From Takakia lepidozioides (Eukaryota; Streptophyta; Takakiopsida; Takakiales; Takakiaceae): a stretch of 64,000 nucleotides of DNA. The DNA is taken from positions 69,977,053 to 70,041,052 of the forward strand of contig CM060732.1 in NCBI GenBank assembly GCA_030704615.1, in the 5' to 3' direction. A program made the translations under genes and the position numbers. This document shows, piece after piece, positions 46,940 to 57,018 of the stretch (position 1 is its first letter; every line of letters begins with the position of its first letter). Under the pieces are notes generated by a model. The model was not told the DNA's origin. It searched no databases and saw only the letters and a program-made list of their open reading frames with translations.

Positions 46940-47768
46940 TAAAGATAGCGAAAACTAGGCGGGAGGGGCGGAGCTCCACCCTCCCTCAACGACGATTTAG
47001 CGATGAAGAAAAAAAAAAAGATCCGTGGATGGAGAGGTGGGTGGGGAGGCATTGATGGGTAAGCCTTGGACGAGTAAGATGTCAGGGAAGAGCCGGGAGG
47101 GGCAGGTACATGGTAGGAGCCAGTGGGGGACAATATGATCGGGAGGTGTACCTTGGTAGGTGCCAGCATTGATGAGCGAGAACCATCTAGTTTCATAGTG
47201 TTTCATGAGCAGTTTGTGAATGTGCCAAACTGCGTGGTTATGGCGAGCCATACGTAGACCATGCATAATAGGGTGAGTACATTGACTGAGAAGGTGAGGC
47301 CAGGTGTCGCTTACTTGATGTGTATGGGTGCATAATGGGCAGTTGGGCGATGGGAATAGACGAGGCCAGAAATTGTGTTTGCGTTGGTGGCCCATGTATT
47401 GAGCATAGCGGAATTTGAGTGTTTGTCAAATCTGTGCGTCAGAGGCGGCCTTGGTGTGCCAGAAGTAGTTAGAAAGTTTATGGTGAAGCACGATGGATTG
47501 GGTCCATTTTTGGATATGGACCTTGGTGTGACTGATGGATGTTGAGGCTTGTTTGTTAGTTTCTTGGGTGATCGTGGTTTTCAGGTTACGTATGGGTTTG
47601 GTTATTGGGGGTTCTGGAACAGGATATATAAGCCAAAATGGGTGAGTATGGGCAATGTGAATAGGGTCGTCTGTGGGGTCCAGTGGGGGTTTGGCCGCCC
47701 CAGACTGGGCAAGTAGGTTAGCCCTATCGTTGCCGCTGATACCGTCAATGTCGACTTTAAATCCAAAC
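46940..47768 (-). pseudogene. 5'-truncated LINE: RNase H end and C-terminal zinc domain
   Basis: From the right on the minus strand: GISGNDRANLLAQSGA (end of a LINE RNase H), a basic linker, a TGA after SDAQI, then LKFRYAQYMGHQRKHNFW and CPLCTHTHQVSDTWPHLLSQC, the CCHC zinc module found at the C-terminus of many non-LTR retrotransposons. MARHNHAVWHIHKLL and GTYQGTPPDHIVPHWLLPC follow. The 5' end is cut at about 47,768 by the AAGTCGG repeat array, consistent with normal 5' truncation of LINE insertions or with later rearrangement. Confidence 0.75.
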
Positions 47769-48245
47769 TGTTATTTTGTGTTCATAGTGGAAGATAAGTC
47801 GGCGCAGACTAATAGTTTTTTTTGTTTTTTTTTCCCTCCCATCGTTAAAGTCAGTGCCGACTTTAAATCCAAACTGTTATTTTGTGTTCATAGTGGAAAA
47901 TAAGTCGGCACCGACTAATAGTTTTTTTTTGTTTTTTTTCCCTCCCATCGTTAAAGTCGGTGCCGACTTTAAATCCAAACTGTTATTTTGTGTTCATAGT
48001 GGAAGATAAGTCGGCACCGACTAATAGTTTTTTTTTGTTTTTTTTCCCTCCCATCGTTAAAGTCGGTGCCGACTTTAAATCCAAACTGTTATTTTGTGTT
48101 CATAGTTGAAGATAAGTCGGCGCCGACTATTAGTTTTTTTATTTTCTTTTTCTTTTTTATTTCCCATTCTCTGATGAACTTAAACCCAAATTGATTTTTT
48201 GTGTTTATAGTTGAAGATAAGTCGACGCCGACTAATAGATTCATT
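47755..48245. repeat. AAGTCGG-dyad minisatellite, block 1
   Basis: About five units of about 100-105 bp occur. Each carries two dyads, AAAGTCGGTGCCGACTTT and ATAAGTCGGCACCGACT, separated by AATCCAAACTGTTATTTTGT, with a T-rich spacer and CCCTCCCATCGTTAAAG. Confidence 0.92.
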
Positions 48246-49638
48246 ATTATTATTACTATTTTCTTAAAACTATTTACCTCTCTAATGAACATGTATGAGT
48301 TCAAAGAACCAATATGTTTCCATGAAATAATTGCAATTCTCTTGGGCACTTGTAGTTTTTAAGTTTGTCGTCGCGACAGAACGCATAAATGATTGTTAAA
48401 TATGAAGTCGGTGCCAACTACCCACCGAGGGTGGGTCTATGCATGGATTGCCAAGTAGTCTTCTTCGGACATTATGTACTTGGTAGTTGAATTCCATTGA
48501 GACCATATATGTTTCCCTATGCTGAACTATCCTAATTCTGCAAACCCCTTCACATTCTACAAACAAAGCTCACAAAGACAATGACCTGAAGCTGATCGAA
48601 ATGACACGGAGTTGCATGAGTCGTAGTTATTTGCTACTTAATATGTACTCTGCACCCTCCACGTAGGCATATCCTTCTTCGTGGTACTCTAGCAAACCAA
48701 GCTAAAAAGTCTTTCATTTAACTTCCTGTGATTACTCTCATTTACAGTACCATCAATTTTTTATATCTCATGATATATCAGATCATTTTGTTTTTCAAAA
48801 TGATTATGTAGACAAGGCACATACGCAACTCTTCAAATGCATCGCCGACCTGCTTGGTGTAATGTCATGGTTTCATGAAGGAGTGAGCACACTATTTGGC
48901 TGAAGGGAACTTTGAATCATTTTTTCCCTCTAAATATGTTCTCGCGGGGGCTAATATAATCTACCTCGTCCAAATTGCACGTTGAGAAGGGTGCTTCAGC
49001 CCGGTGTGAAAGCCTCTAGTTGCGCATCATCATCACCACGAATGTTGGTTTCACAAAAGAAGGGTATACAAGGCAGCTTGGTGAAAGCAAGATTCTGGTT
49101 TGGAGTGTGCTTCCAAACGGGTTTTTGTAGATGGTTGGAGTACAAAAGTTAGCAACCATTGAGAAGCCTTCGAACATCCTTTTTGAAAATATTAAATATT
49201 GATTTCAGGGATATAGACGCGAGGTAGACCACAAAACGCAAGTGCGTCCTAGCAATTCCGAGTTAGATGATATATTGTCTACAAAAAATAATTTTATTTT
49301 GGGTCACATAACAGAAACTAATGCACTCTTTTGGATGGTTCATAACGTTATCTCTCAACCCGAGTGTGAGCCAACTCTGAAGTTTTGAAGTTCTGGAGAT
49401 GTGGAGAATATGCTAGAAAGTAGCATTGTAGTTAGCAGATGTCCAAGATTCTCTCTATAGAACTGAGCTGTGGGGGTGAGCTTGTGCTCTGAACCATGTC
49501 CATTGGACATGAGGCTTCGGAAGTTTTCTGATGGGTTTGTCCTGCCCTTTAGAAACAAACTCCTGGCCATGGATCAAAGAGGGCAGATAGTGTGCAGACA
49601 GTCTGTGTTTGATTTGAAGACGAGAACCAAGGGTTTGA
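48246..49638. other. Intergenic / possible 5' region of the FCP1-like gene
   Basis: There is one isolated AAGTCGGTGCCAACT near 48,403. No convincing upstream exon for the FCP1-like ORF is found, although one could be hidden between 49,430 and 49,620. Confidence 0.35.
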
Positions 49639-50800
49639 ATGAGCAAATTTGTCCAAAAGCATAAACGCATGTTGCTGGTCCTGAGTGTCAATGGACTTCT
49701 TTGCTACCGGCCACCTCCTACGGGAGGGGAGTTGTTTAAACATAGGTTCCACTTGGGGAAAGTTACAATTCATGTGCCCACAAGACCATTTGTGGTTCCA
49801 AGACCTGGAGTGTTGGAGTTTCTTAGACTTGCATTGACTCATTTTCGTATTGCAATTTGGTCTTGCTCTGAGAGGGATACTGTATTGAAGATGTTGGAGT
49901 GTTTCGTTCCCCCGGAAATTATGAAAAAATTTCGCTTCATTTGGTTTGCCGAGCATTGCACAGATACAGCTGGACATATTAAGCCTGGAGTGAAATATCT
50001 TATTAAAGATATTAAGAGTATTCTCGTCAAATTTTTTGGAAAAGATTTTGCTAGGCAGGGGCAAATTCTCCTGGTCGATGATGACCCATCCAAGGCACTC
50101 TGAAACCCAGTGAATACTGGAGTCTTCCCAATCACATTCAATGAATCAAGCAATGATGAGGATTTGGTTGACCTCACTAAAGCATTGTGGCCTTTTCTCT
50201 CGGGCATGATTGGAGCCCCGTCCATTGTTGATTATGTCAGCAACAACTCCTACAAATCTTCCCGCCCACCGATAGATCAAAATCACGTCTATTGGTCTTG
50301 GTTTGGAAGATTTATTGATCCTTTTGTTTGGCATCCACCGCAAAAAGAACCCGATTATCTCGGTATGTAGTTTAACATTACCGTATTTTGTGCCTAGTCG
50401 GCCATCATTGTTACTTGAACCTCCATTTATACTTTGACGTATGTTGACTTCACATGACTTTTGTGAAATCAATGATGTTCTTTGGATTTTCTTTAACTAT
50501 TCCCTGCTGTGCTGCTTCCGCACAGTAATATTCCAGTGTCAAGTTCAGAATCAAATTCGACAGGAGAAGAAAGAACGACAACGAAAGGCGGAGCGGAGGG
50601 ACCGCGAGGCTTTACAGTCATCAAGGTCATCAAGTATAGCTACCAATGACATTTCTGGTCATATGTTCAATCAATCTCCGACTGTATCCATTTCCTCGGG
50701 TGCGCATAGTTCCGCCATCAGTGGTAACCGACGGCGCTCTCGCACATATGCCTTGAGTGTGAGCCGTTTGGGAAGCAACTTTGTATTATTGATTAATTAA
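49639..50800 (+). pseudogene. FCP1/NLI-interacting-factor-like HAD protein with lost catalytic Asp, two exons
   Basis: Exons 49639-50362 and 50526-50800 join in phase (332 residues) apart from one in-frame TGA (50101-50103). The FCP1 homology fold is clear: LLVLSVNGLLCYRPPP at the motif I position, RPGVLEFLRLALTHFRIAIW and SCSERD at motif II, then GQILLVDDDPSKAL before the stop and NPVNTGVFPITF after it. Active FCP1/SCP phosphatases use DxDGT; here the two aspartates are Ser and Asn, so dephosphorylation of the RNA polymerase II CTD is not expected. Exon 2 gives a basic helix (RQEKKERQRKAERRDREALQ) and a Ser-rich tail, nuclear in character. Either a recent pseudogene or, less likely, a readthrough gene encoding a pseudoenzyme. 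Confidence 0.7.
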
Positions 50801-51189
50801 ACTATTGGCCTATTCATTAATCACATTCTTTATGTAACACAATCAATGTTCTGCAAGCTCTTGTGGGCCTGAATGTTCGTCAACGAAGTTTGAGATGAAC
50901 CACGTGCGATCGCGTGGTTCTCTGATATCTCTCTTGTGGAGCTGGCATGGAACAACAGTGTTATCAAATGTTATCAAAACAAGATGACTCCATTATCAGT
51001 GGAGGCTGAAACAGATGAGACTGGAGGCTGGAGGAGTTTATTGTATACTCAATACACACCGAAGATGCTGTCACGTGGTCCAAAACGAATTGTGGAGGCA
51101 TTCAAAAGTACTTCATAATATTTCAAGAAAAGGAACCGCTAGTGTCAACCTTGTTATCTCCATTGACCACACTATCCACTTTATCAAAG
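50801..51189. other. 3' flank of FCP1-like gene
   Basis: A dyad GAACCACG...CGTGGTTC around TGCGATCG lies near 50,896-50,919. No gene is seen. Confidence 0.4.
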
Positions 51190-51321
51190 TTCGATCCCAT
51201 ACTAATGATGGGAGGGAAAAAAAACAAAAAAAACTATTAGTCGGCACCGACTTATATTCTACTTTGAACACAAAAAATCAGTTTGGGTTTAAAGTCGGCA
51301 CCGACTTTAACCACGGGAGCC

Positions 51322-51352
<31 letters not shown>

Positions 51353-52147
51353 AAAAAACTATTGGTCGGCGCCGACTTATCCTCGATTATGAACTGGAAA
51401 AAATAGCTTGGGTCTAAAGTCGGCACCAACTTTTAACCAAAGGAGCAAAGACAAAAGAAAAAAGTAAAAAACTAGTAGTCGGCGCCGACTTATCCTCGAT
51501 TATGAACACAAAAAACCTGCTTGGGTTTAAAGTCGGCACCGACTTTAACGATGGGAAGTTTATACCCATGAGCATGAGCAAAAATATTCATGAGCAAAGA
51601 TAAAAACAACATTATTTGGATGAAATTTAGTATTTGCTCTAGAATCTTGATTTAGTCGGCGCCGACTTATAGGTTTTTCTTTTTATTTTAAAGAAAAAAA
51701 TGATTTTTTGTGTTCAAACTTGAATAAGTCAGCGCGATTTATGGTTTGTTTGTTTTTTTTTCGGTTTTTTTTTCTTCCATCATTAAAGTCGGTGCCGACT
51801 TTAAACCCACGCTGATTTTTTGTGTTCATAGTCGAAGATAAGTAGTTTTTTTTTTTTTTTTTTTTTTTTTCTCCCATCGTTAAAGTCGGTGCCGACTTTA
51901 AACCCGTAGTGATTTTTTCTTTTCATAGTCGAAGATAAGTCGGTGCCGACTTATAGGTTTTTCTCTTTCTTTCTTTCTTTCTTTCCCTCCCTTTGATAAA
52001 CTTTAACCCAAACTGATTTGTATAGTCCTAGTCGAATATAAGTCGGCACAGACTTCTAATTTATTTAGTTTAATATTTTGTTTTTGCTTCTGATGAACTT
52101 AAACCCAAACTGATTTTTTGTGTTCATAATCGGAGATAAGTCGGCAC
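51190..52147. repeat. AAGTCGG-dyad minisatellite, block 2 (inverted then direct units)
   Basis: Units from 51,200 to 51,560 run opposite to block 1, with GATGGGAGGGAAAAAAAAC, TTAGTCGGCACCGACTTA, CAGTTTGGGTTTAAAG and TCGGCACCGACTTTAA. After a gap with CATGAGC repeats (51,570-51,600), units from 51,655 to 52,147 run in the same direction as block 1. The block is therefore a head-to-head pair of short arrays. Interruption at 52,148 is by a hAT-like element; the repeat resumes at 52,632. Confidence 0.9.
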
Positions 52148-52639
52148 ATTGTTGGTCTGGTATGAGGTTTAGGACATACCAGACTGGTCCTGCTACCAGC
52201 CCCGTCACAAAACTTTTATACCAGTCTGCTCTATATAATGGTGGATGTATTTTTTCCAGATATTGGTATGAGTATGAGTATCATGACCACAATACCAACT
52301 GGTATGAGATATCAATTCTGGTATCATTCCAAAGCCATTTGACTTACATGTTTATCAAATATCAAGTGAAAACAAATATAATAAACATAAAATAAATATA
52401 AATAAGTACATGTATGTACACATAAACTAGTATAGTACATATACCAGAATAAATGAGGAAGACGACCGGGGGTACTCCAGTATTGTAGCTGGTATGAGAA
52501 AACGGATACTAGCATGGTCTGGTATATGACCTGGTATTGTAGAACTTAAGACCAGGCTGGTGTGGTCCCTGATACCAGGGTTGATACCAGCGTTAATACT
52601 CGGGTCTGATACCCATACCAGACCAACACTGGTCAGCAC
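52140..52639. mobile_element. hAT-like non-autonomous element (about 484 bp) with 8-bp target duplication
   Basis: Terminal inverted repeats TGTTGGTCTGGTATG (left, 52,150) and CATACCAGACCAACA (right, ending 52,628) bound the element 52148-52631. The right end in full is CCAACACTG, like the CAGTGTTGG ends of hAT elements. GTCGGCAC (52140-52147) and GTCAGCAC (52632-52639) are a one-mismatch 8-bp duplication. CTGGTAT/ATACCAG words recur through the interior, as subterminal transposase-binding repeats do in hAT elements. No transposase ORF is present. Confidence 0.8.
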
Positions 52640-52659
52640 CGACTTATAATTTGCTTATT

Positions 52660-52890
52660 TCAATAAGTCTAAGATTAATAATGTGTCCACTATCAGCTAT
52701 GTAGTTGGTTCTGAGTCTAGAATTGCAGCGACAAACTTGCATTTCTGGTAGTATCCTCAAGCAGTCCGCTAGTCCACAACTCATAATAGAACTAGGTATG
52801 ATTTTTATTTGTGTTAGTCAAATACATTGCCTCCATAGGCCACTGATCTACGTCATCATGGACACTGAGCTTCTTTGTCTGGCCTATCTA
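52660..52890. other. Short intergenic stretch, no gene seen
   Basis: No recognisable feature. Confidence 0.35.
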
Positions 52891-52897
52891 TATGGTC

Positions 52898-53479
52898 TCA
52901 GATCCGACGTCGGCAGAGAGGGCATGACCCGTTGAGCTGCACCCATGTGTCAAAGTATGGAGTGTGGAATGAATGGAAGCACTCACTCAGTATGCATACG
53001 GACTCTCCAACTACTGGTGTCTCCAGGCAAATTGTGCATGGTTCCAATGCCCTTGTTTCCGCCGGCACAACAGACTCCGGAGCCGACTCTTCAACGATGT
53101 CCATGGAAATACCAATCCAGTGCAAATCCTCCTCCTCATTAACCTCCATCTTCTCATCGTCACCTCCTTCCTCATCCTCTATCCCCACGTTTTCATCAGC
53201 GTCTGAATCCTCTAAATCAGTGCTACATTCCTTTTCAGCTGGAGCGTTCTCATTTTGCGACTGCATAAGCAACAAGGCCTCATATTCATGCCTGGCAACG
53301 CACTCGGCGATATCGTCGAGATAAGGAGTCCACCACGATTCGGAAGCAGGCATGTCCTCCCCGTCGCCCTCCACAGCTGGCTGCTGCTGCTTGCATCCAC
53401 ATTGGGCAGCAGGCCTGTCCTCCCCGTCGCCCTCCATAGCACGGCTGCTGCCGCCTACATCCACATTGGCAGCATCCAT
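52898..53479 (-). CDS. RING-H2-type protein with one zinc ligand missing
   Basis: A single-exon frame of 193 residues starts at ATG 53479. The N-terminus is a short imperfect repeat (SSRAMEGDGEDRPAA, AVEGDGEDMPASES). A very acidic middle (EEDEEGGDDEKMEVNEEED, approximately) precedes a C-terminal RING: CTICLETPVVGESV, ECFHSFHTPYFDTW, CPLCRRRI. The C3H2C3 RING-H2 pattern expects a Cys where HTPY has Tyr; a single TGC-to-TAC change explains it. RING-H2 proteins act as E3 ubiquitin ligases, binding E2 through this domain; loss of a ligand would likely weaken or abolish that. The frame is otherwise open, so it may be a young pseudogene. A partial duplicate of its 5' end lies directly upstream. Confidence 0.6.
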   Translation of the reverse strand: MDAANVDVGGSSRAMEGDGEDRPAAQCGCKQQQPAVEGDGEDMPASESWWTPYLDDIAECVARHEYEALLLMQSQNENAPAEKECSTDLEDSDADENVGIEDEEGGDDEKMEVNEEEDLHWIGISMDIVEESAPESVVPAETRALEPCTICLETPVVGESVCILSECFHSFHTPYFDTWVQLNGSCPLCRRRI

Positions 53480-53484
53480 CTTAG

Positions 53485-53727
53485 CTAAATAGACAAAATG
53501 ACTAACAACAAACTTGATTTTGAGCTGTCAACATTGTGCCTGGCAACACATTCGGCGATATCGTTGAGATAAGGAATCCACCACGATTCGGAAGCAGGCA
53601 TGTCCTCCCCGTCGCCCTCCACAGCACGGCTGCTGCTGCTTGCATCCACATTGGCAGCAGGCCTGTCCTCCCCGTCTCCCTCCATAGCACGGCTGCTGCC
53701 GCCTGCATCCACATTGGCAACGTCCAT
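53485..53727 (-). pseudogene. Partial tandem duplicate of the RING gene 5' end
   Basis: The frame repeats the neighbouring gene's first part (GGSSRAMEGDGEDRPAANVD, then SESWWIPYLNDIAECVARH) and then diverges. The flanking CTTAGCTAAATAGACAAAAT and TTGATTTTGAGCTGTCAACA words occur at both 53,479-53,542 and 53,730-53,790. This shows a local duplication of about 250 bp that lacks the acidic and RING parts. Confidence 0.8.
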
Positions 53728-53791
53728 CTTAGCTAAATAGACAAAATGACTAACAACAAACTTGATTTTGAGCTGTCAACATTGTGCCTGT

Positions 53792-54390
53792 AATCGTTGC
53801 AGACTTCCCTTAACCAGCCAGCGCATAATCGGGGCCGTGAATGACAGAACCTAGCCGGCCCAAAACACCAGGAATCGTTGTCTTTCAGATCTTACTTGTG
53901 TTCAAAATATATATATTTTTAATTAAAAACGGTCATATTCCCGCGGTCCTATTCCCGCGGCCTTGTTATCCTCCTATGTCTGTAATCGTTGCCGACTAGT
54001 TGCCGAACCTGTTTTTTCCGAACCGAGGGCAAACTTCTAGGTCACATTATGATGCAGCGCCTCGCACTTTTTGACATGAAAAACAGTCAAAAATTAGGTC
54101 GGGAAGGGCTAAATTCCAAGAATATTCCCTAAAATTGCTCTGCTCATGCTTATATGTGCTCATGCTCATGCTCACCGCTCATGCAAAGTACAAACCCGTT
54201 GGGGATGTGCAAATATATTTGTCGGTCTTGTCGGTGCGCTGACCTCAGTCGGTGAAAGAGTGAACTCGTGCAATAACGTTCTCTCTGACGGTTGACAATG
54301 GAATGCGGTTCCTTGATTTCTGCACATCCTGAATCGAATTCAAACGGAAAAAAAAGATTACCTTGGAATACAACCCCACAGAAGTTGCCA
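53792..54390. other. Intergenic with GCTCATG heptamers
   Basis: A cluster of TGCTCATG/GCTCATGC words lies at 54,140-54,185. No supported gene is seen; weak continuation of the exon series to the right cannot be excluded. Confidence 0.35.
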
Positions 54391-54394
54391 CGCT

Positions 54395-55960
54395 TCACAT
54401 GAAGGTCATACGTTGCAGCTTTTCTGGCCTGGAGTAAAGAAAGAAAATCAAAGGATGAGCAGATACACGATAACAATAAAATGCAATGAGGAAATAGAAA
54501 TAAATCACCTGACTTCTCAGCAGCTGGGGTGTCCAGCCCTCGTGATTCGGTGACTCGCTTGGAATTACGACATGATGAGGAGGTAATTCAGTGACCGTAG
54601 CATCGAATGGAACCTGTAGTTCAGAAGAGACAAGTAGAGGCCCCATGTTGGTGTTTGCGGAAAACTGATGGGAAGAGGAGGGCTCCAAAGAGGATTCCTC
54701 AAGAACATGTGAGTCCCTTTCCTCTATGCATCCAACCCCAGTGAAATCATCGACCCTGCTAACGGTGGAGGCACTATTTGACATATTGAGCCTCGAAACA
54801 ATATCGGAGACACTCAAGGGATCTCGCTCGATGAGAGCAATTGATGCCTGAGTAGACAACAAATTGTCCTGGCTCCTTTGAAAGCTTCTGGTCTGATCAT
54901 GTCTAAATCGTCAACAATATCAGACGAACATGTTTTGGCGAGTGGAGCTGCATTTGTGGCGTGGAGAACATATGGATGTGGGGATACCTGCAAGTAAAAT
55001 ATATATCAACAATGTCATGATATTGATTTGGAACATCACATGACTATGCGAGGTTACCAAAAAGAAAACGACAGACATAACAAACATCGAAACTTTTGAT
55101 TACAGACTGTTGCTTATCGAGTGGCAAGATAACAATTTCCACGAAATGCAGAAGAATGTCAGAAGAAGACCGAAATCCAAGGTCTTGACATTCAATATTA
55201 AATAATAAATTGAGTCCATAGTAGGTCACGAATATTTACTTATCATTTACTCGGAAATCATGATATTGTGAATTGTCAATATAGTCAAGAAGAGGCCTGA
55301 ATTGTGGATCCTTAACTTTGAAGGGTGGAAATCCTATCCTCCTTGCTTTCAAAAAGCTCGAAACGTTCTCAAATTTCAAGAAGCCAAGCAAAAAATCCCT
55401 CAGTTTGCGATGGAAGAAATCATCGATGTTCTCAAAAGACTTGAGAAGAAGACATGATTCAGGAGGGTTCAGCAAGCACTTCAAAGCCGTATCATCAATC
55501 AGCAGAGTGTTACTCTGATTGTAATAACCGTCATAACTCTGCCAAACTTTTATGAGTGGTTTCAGGAACATGGGAGGTTGTTCTTGTCCCGGTCGGTAAT
55601 TTGGGTGCAGATTGCTTGGGCAAATGATACAATCTTCCTGCGACATGATGAACTTTGGCCGTGGAAGACTACGTAGGAGCAAATCCAGAACGACATTTAA
55701 ATTCTTAAGCATCATGAAGCTCCAGATACTTAAAATGAAATGCTTGTGTAACTCTTGCCAAACTTCTCGGTACATCTCCTGTCAATAGATTTGCCGATAC
55801 CCAACAATAGCAGGAATTTTGTAATCAGGATCTGAAAATCGTGGAGCAGGGCCTGTATTCTGGTGCTTCACAATTTTGCACAGCACTCCATTCATGTCAA
55901 AAATGATCAAGCGGGGCCCTCTCGCAGGTGGAGATCCAGTCTGTCGGATCTATGAAGGAG
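54395..55960 (-). pseudogene. FCP1-like HAD protein gene, second copy, with C-terminal exons
   Basis: On the minus strand, GPRLIIFDMNGVLCKIVKHQ carries motif I as FDMNG (first Asp kept, second Asn). An in-frame TGA follows RQIY near 55,785. FILSIWSFMMLKNLNVVLDL is the motif II region and NTLLIDDTALKCLLNPPESC the later Asp pair of the FCP1 fold. A donor at 55,250 (CGA|GTAAAT) can join, in phase, an exon opening after TTACTTGCAG (VSPHPYVLHATNAAPLAKTC). A Ser-rich exon (ERDPLSVSDIVSRLNMSNSA) reads in another frame and ends in CAG|GTGATT at about 54,509. It is followed by a small exon (ARKAATYDLHVKRGNFCGVV). The frame change near 54.9 kb and the TGA indicate decay. Confidence 0.6.
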
Positions 55961-56072
55961 TGATAAAGACACTTAAATAAATGAAAGCACAATAGAAAAG
56001 AGACGAGAAACATCCCACGTACACATAAGGAACTGATTGACCTCCCACTCTCGGTTCATTCTTAAAATTTAG

Positions 56073-56800
56073 TCACTTTTGTATTCCAAGTTCGGAGGCA
56101 CGGGCCTCTAGGTACTTTAGATGTTCACCCCATTCCTGCTTGTTCCTAGGCCATGGAAAGTCCCAGTGTTTAATGAATTTAACTGCTGGATCCTGATAGA
56201 AGATATCCTTAGGGATATCAAAAGGATTATGCTCATTGAAGGCCCAAGTGTACATTTTTTAATGCCTCAACTTGTCTAGGTGGGGCTTCAGATGACCCAT
56301 TAAAAAATCATCCTTGTATGGATCTATAAGTGCTTCGTATTTAGGGAGGAAGATGACCAGACTCAGAGGATTGAGATAAGACTTGTACATGTTTCCTACG
56401 ACGTATATAAGCAGGGTATTAGACCTGTAGGCTTTAGAGTCCGGGTCAACGAACAAGTCGTAAAGTCGTTTGAAGTAAATGGGTGACTTAGGAACCATAG
56501 GCCGATACTGGTTGAACGTAAGTCTATGTTCCACACATTGATCGCAACTATAATGTAGGACCTTGTGGGCGTTCCTCGCAAACAAGGCTGATTTCAAATC
56601 CATGATAGTCTCTTCTTTGCCAGTGTTCCATACAATGACGAAGAACTTCTTCACGATCAACAAGTGGTTTCGGAAGTCATTTAATTTTTCACTCCATCCA
56701 TTTTGTAGCACCAACACAGGACACATGTCCATGCTGAGAGTGTCGCCACGTGTCGACATAATATCCAATATCATCCACGGACGGGGGCTGCTATTTCATG
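56073..56800 (-). pseudogene. FCP1-like HAD fragment, third copy
   Basis: Minus-strand reading PWMILDIMSTRGDT, NHLLIVKKFFVIVWNTGKEE (motif II region, W-N instead of W-S), HYSCDQCVEHRLTFNQYRPM, SNTLLIYVVGNMYKSYLNPL (late Asp pair lost) and, after one in-frame TAA (56259-56261), MYTWAFNEHNPFDIPKDIFY. The catalytic DxDGT is absent (DIMST). The fragment begins at a cluster of CATGAGC heptamers. It is a more degenerate relative of the copies at 55.2-55.9 and 49.6-50.8 kb. Confidence 0.6.
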
Positions 56801-57018
56801 AGCGGCATGAGCATGAGCGGCATGAGCATGAGCGGAAAAAAAAAAAGCATGAGCAGACCATTGTGAGTCCACGGAAATAGGGTTAGGAGGCACGGAAATA
56901 GGGTCATGTGAAGTTGGAATGTGGCACCAGTGGACTTAAAATGCAACATTTTATTGCAAATTTTGTGGCAAGCCACGTCTATACAAGTGTGTTCTAACTG
57001 TCATAGCCGGAATGGGCA
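56801..57018. other. Intergenic with CATGAGC repeats and 3' end of the large gene
   Basis: 56,799-56,855 holds five or six CATGAGC/CATGAGCGG words beside an A10 run. The rest is the probable 3' UTR of the downstream minus-strand gene. Confidence 0.5.
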
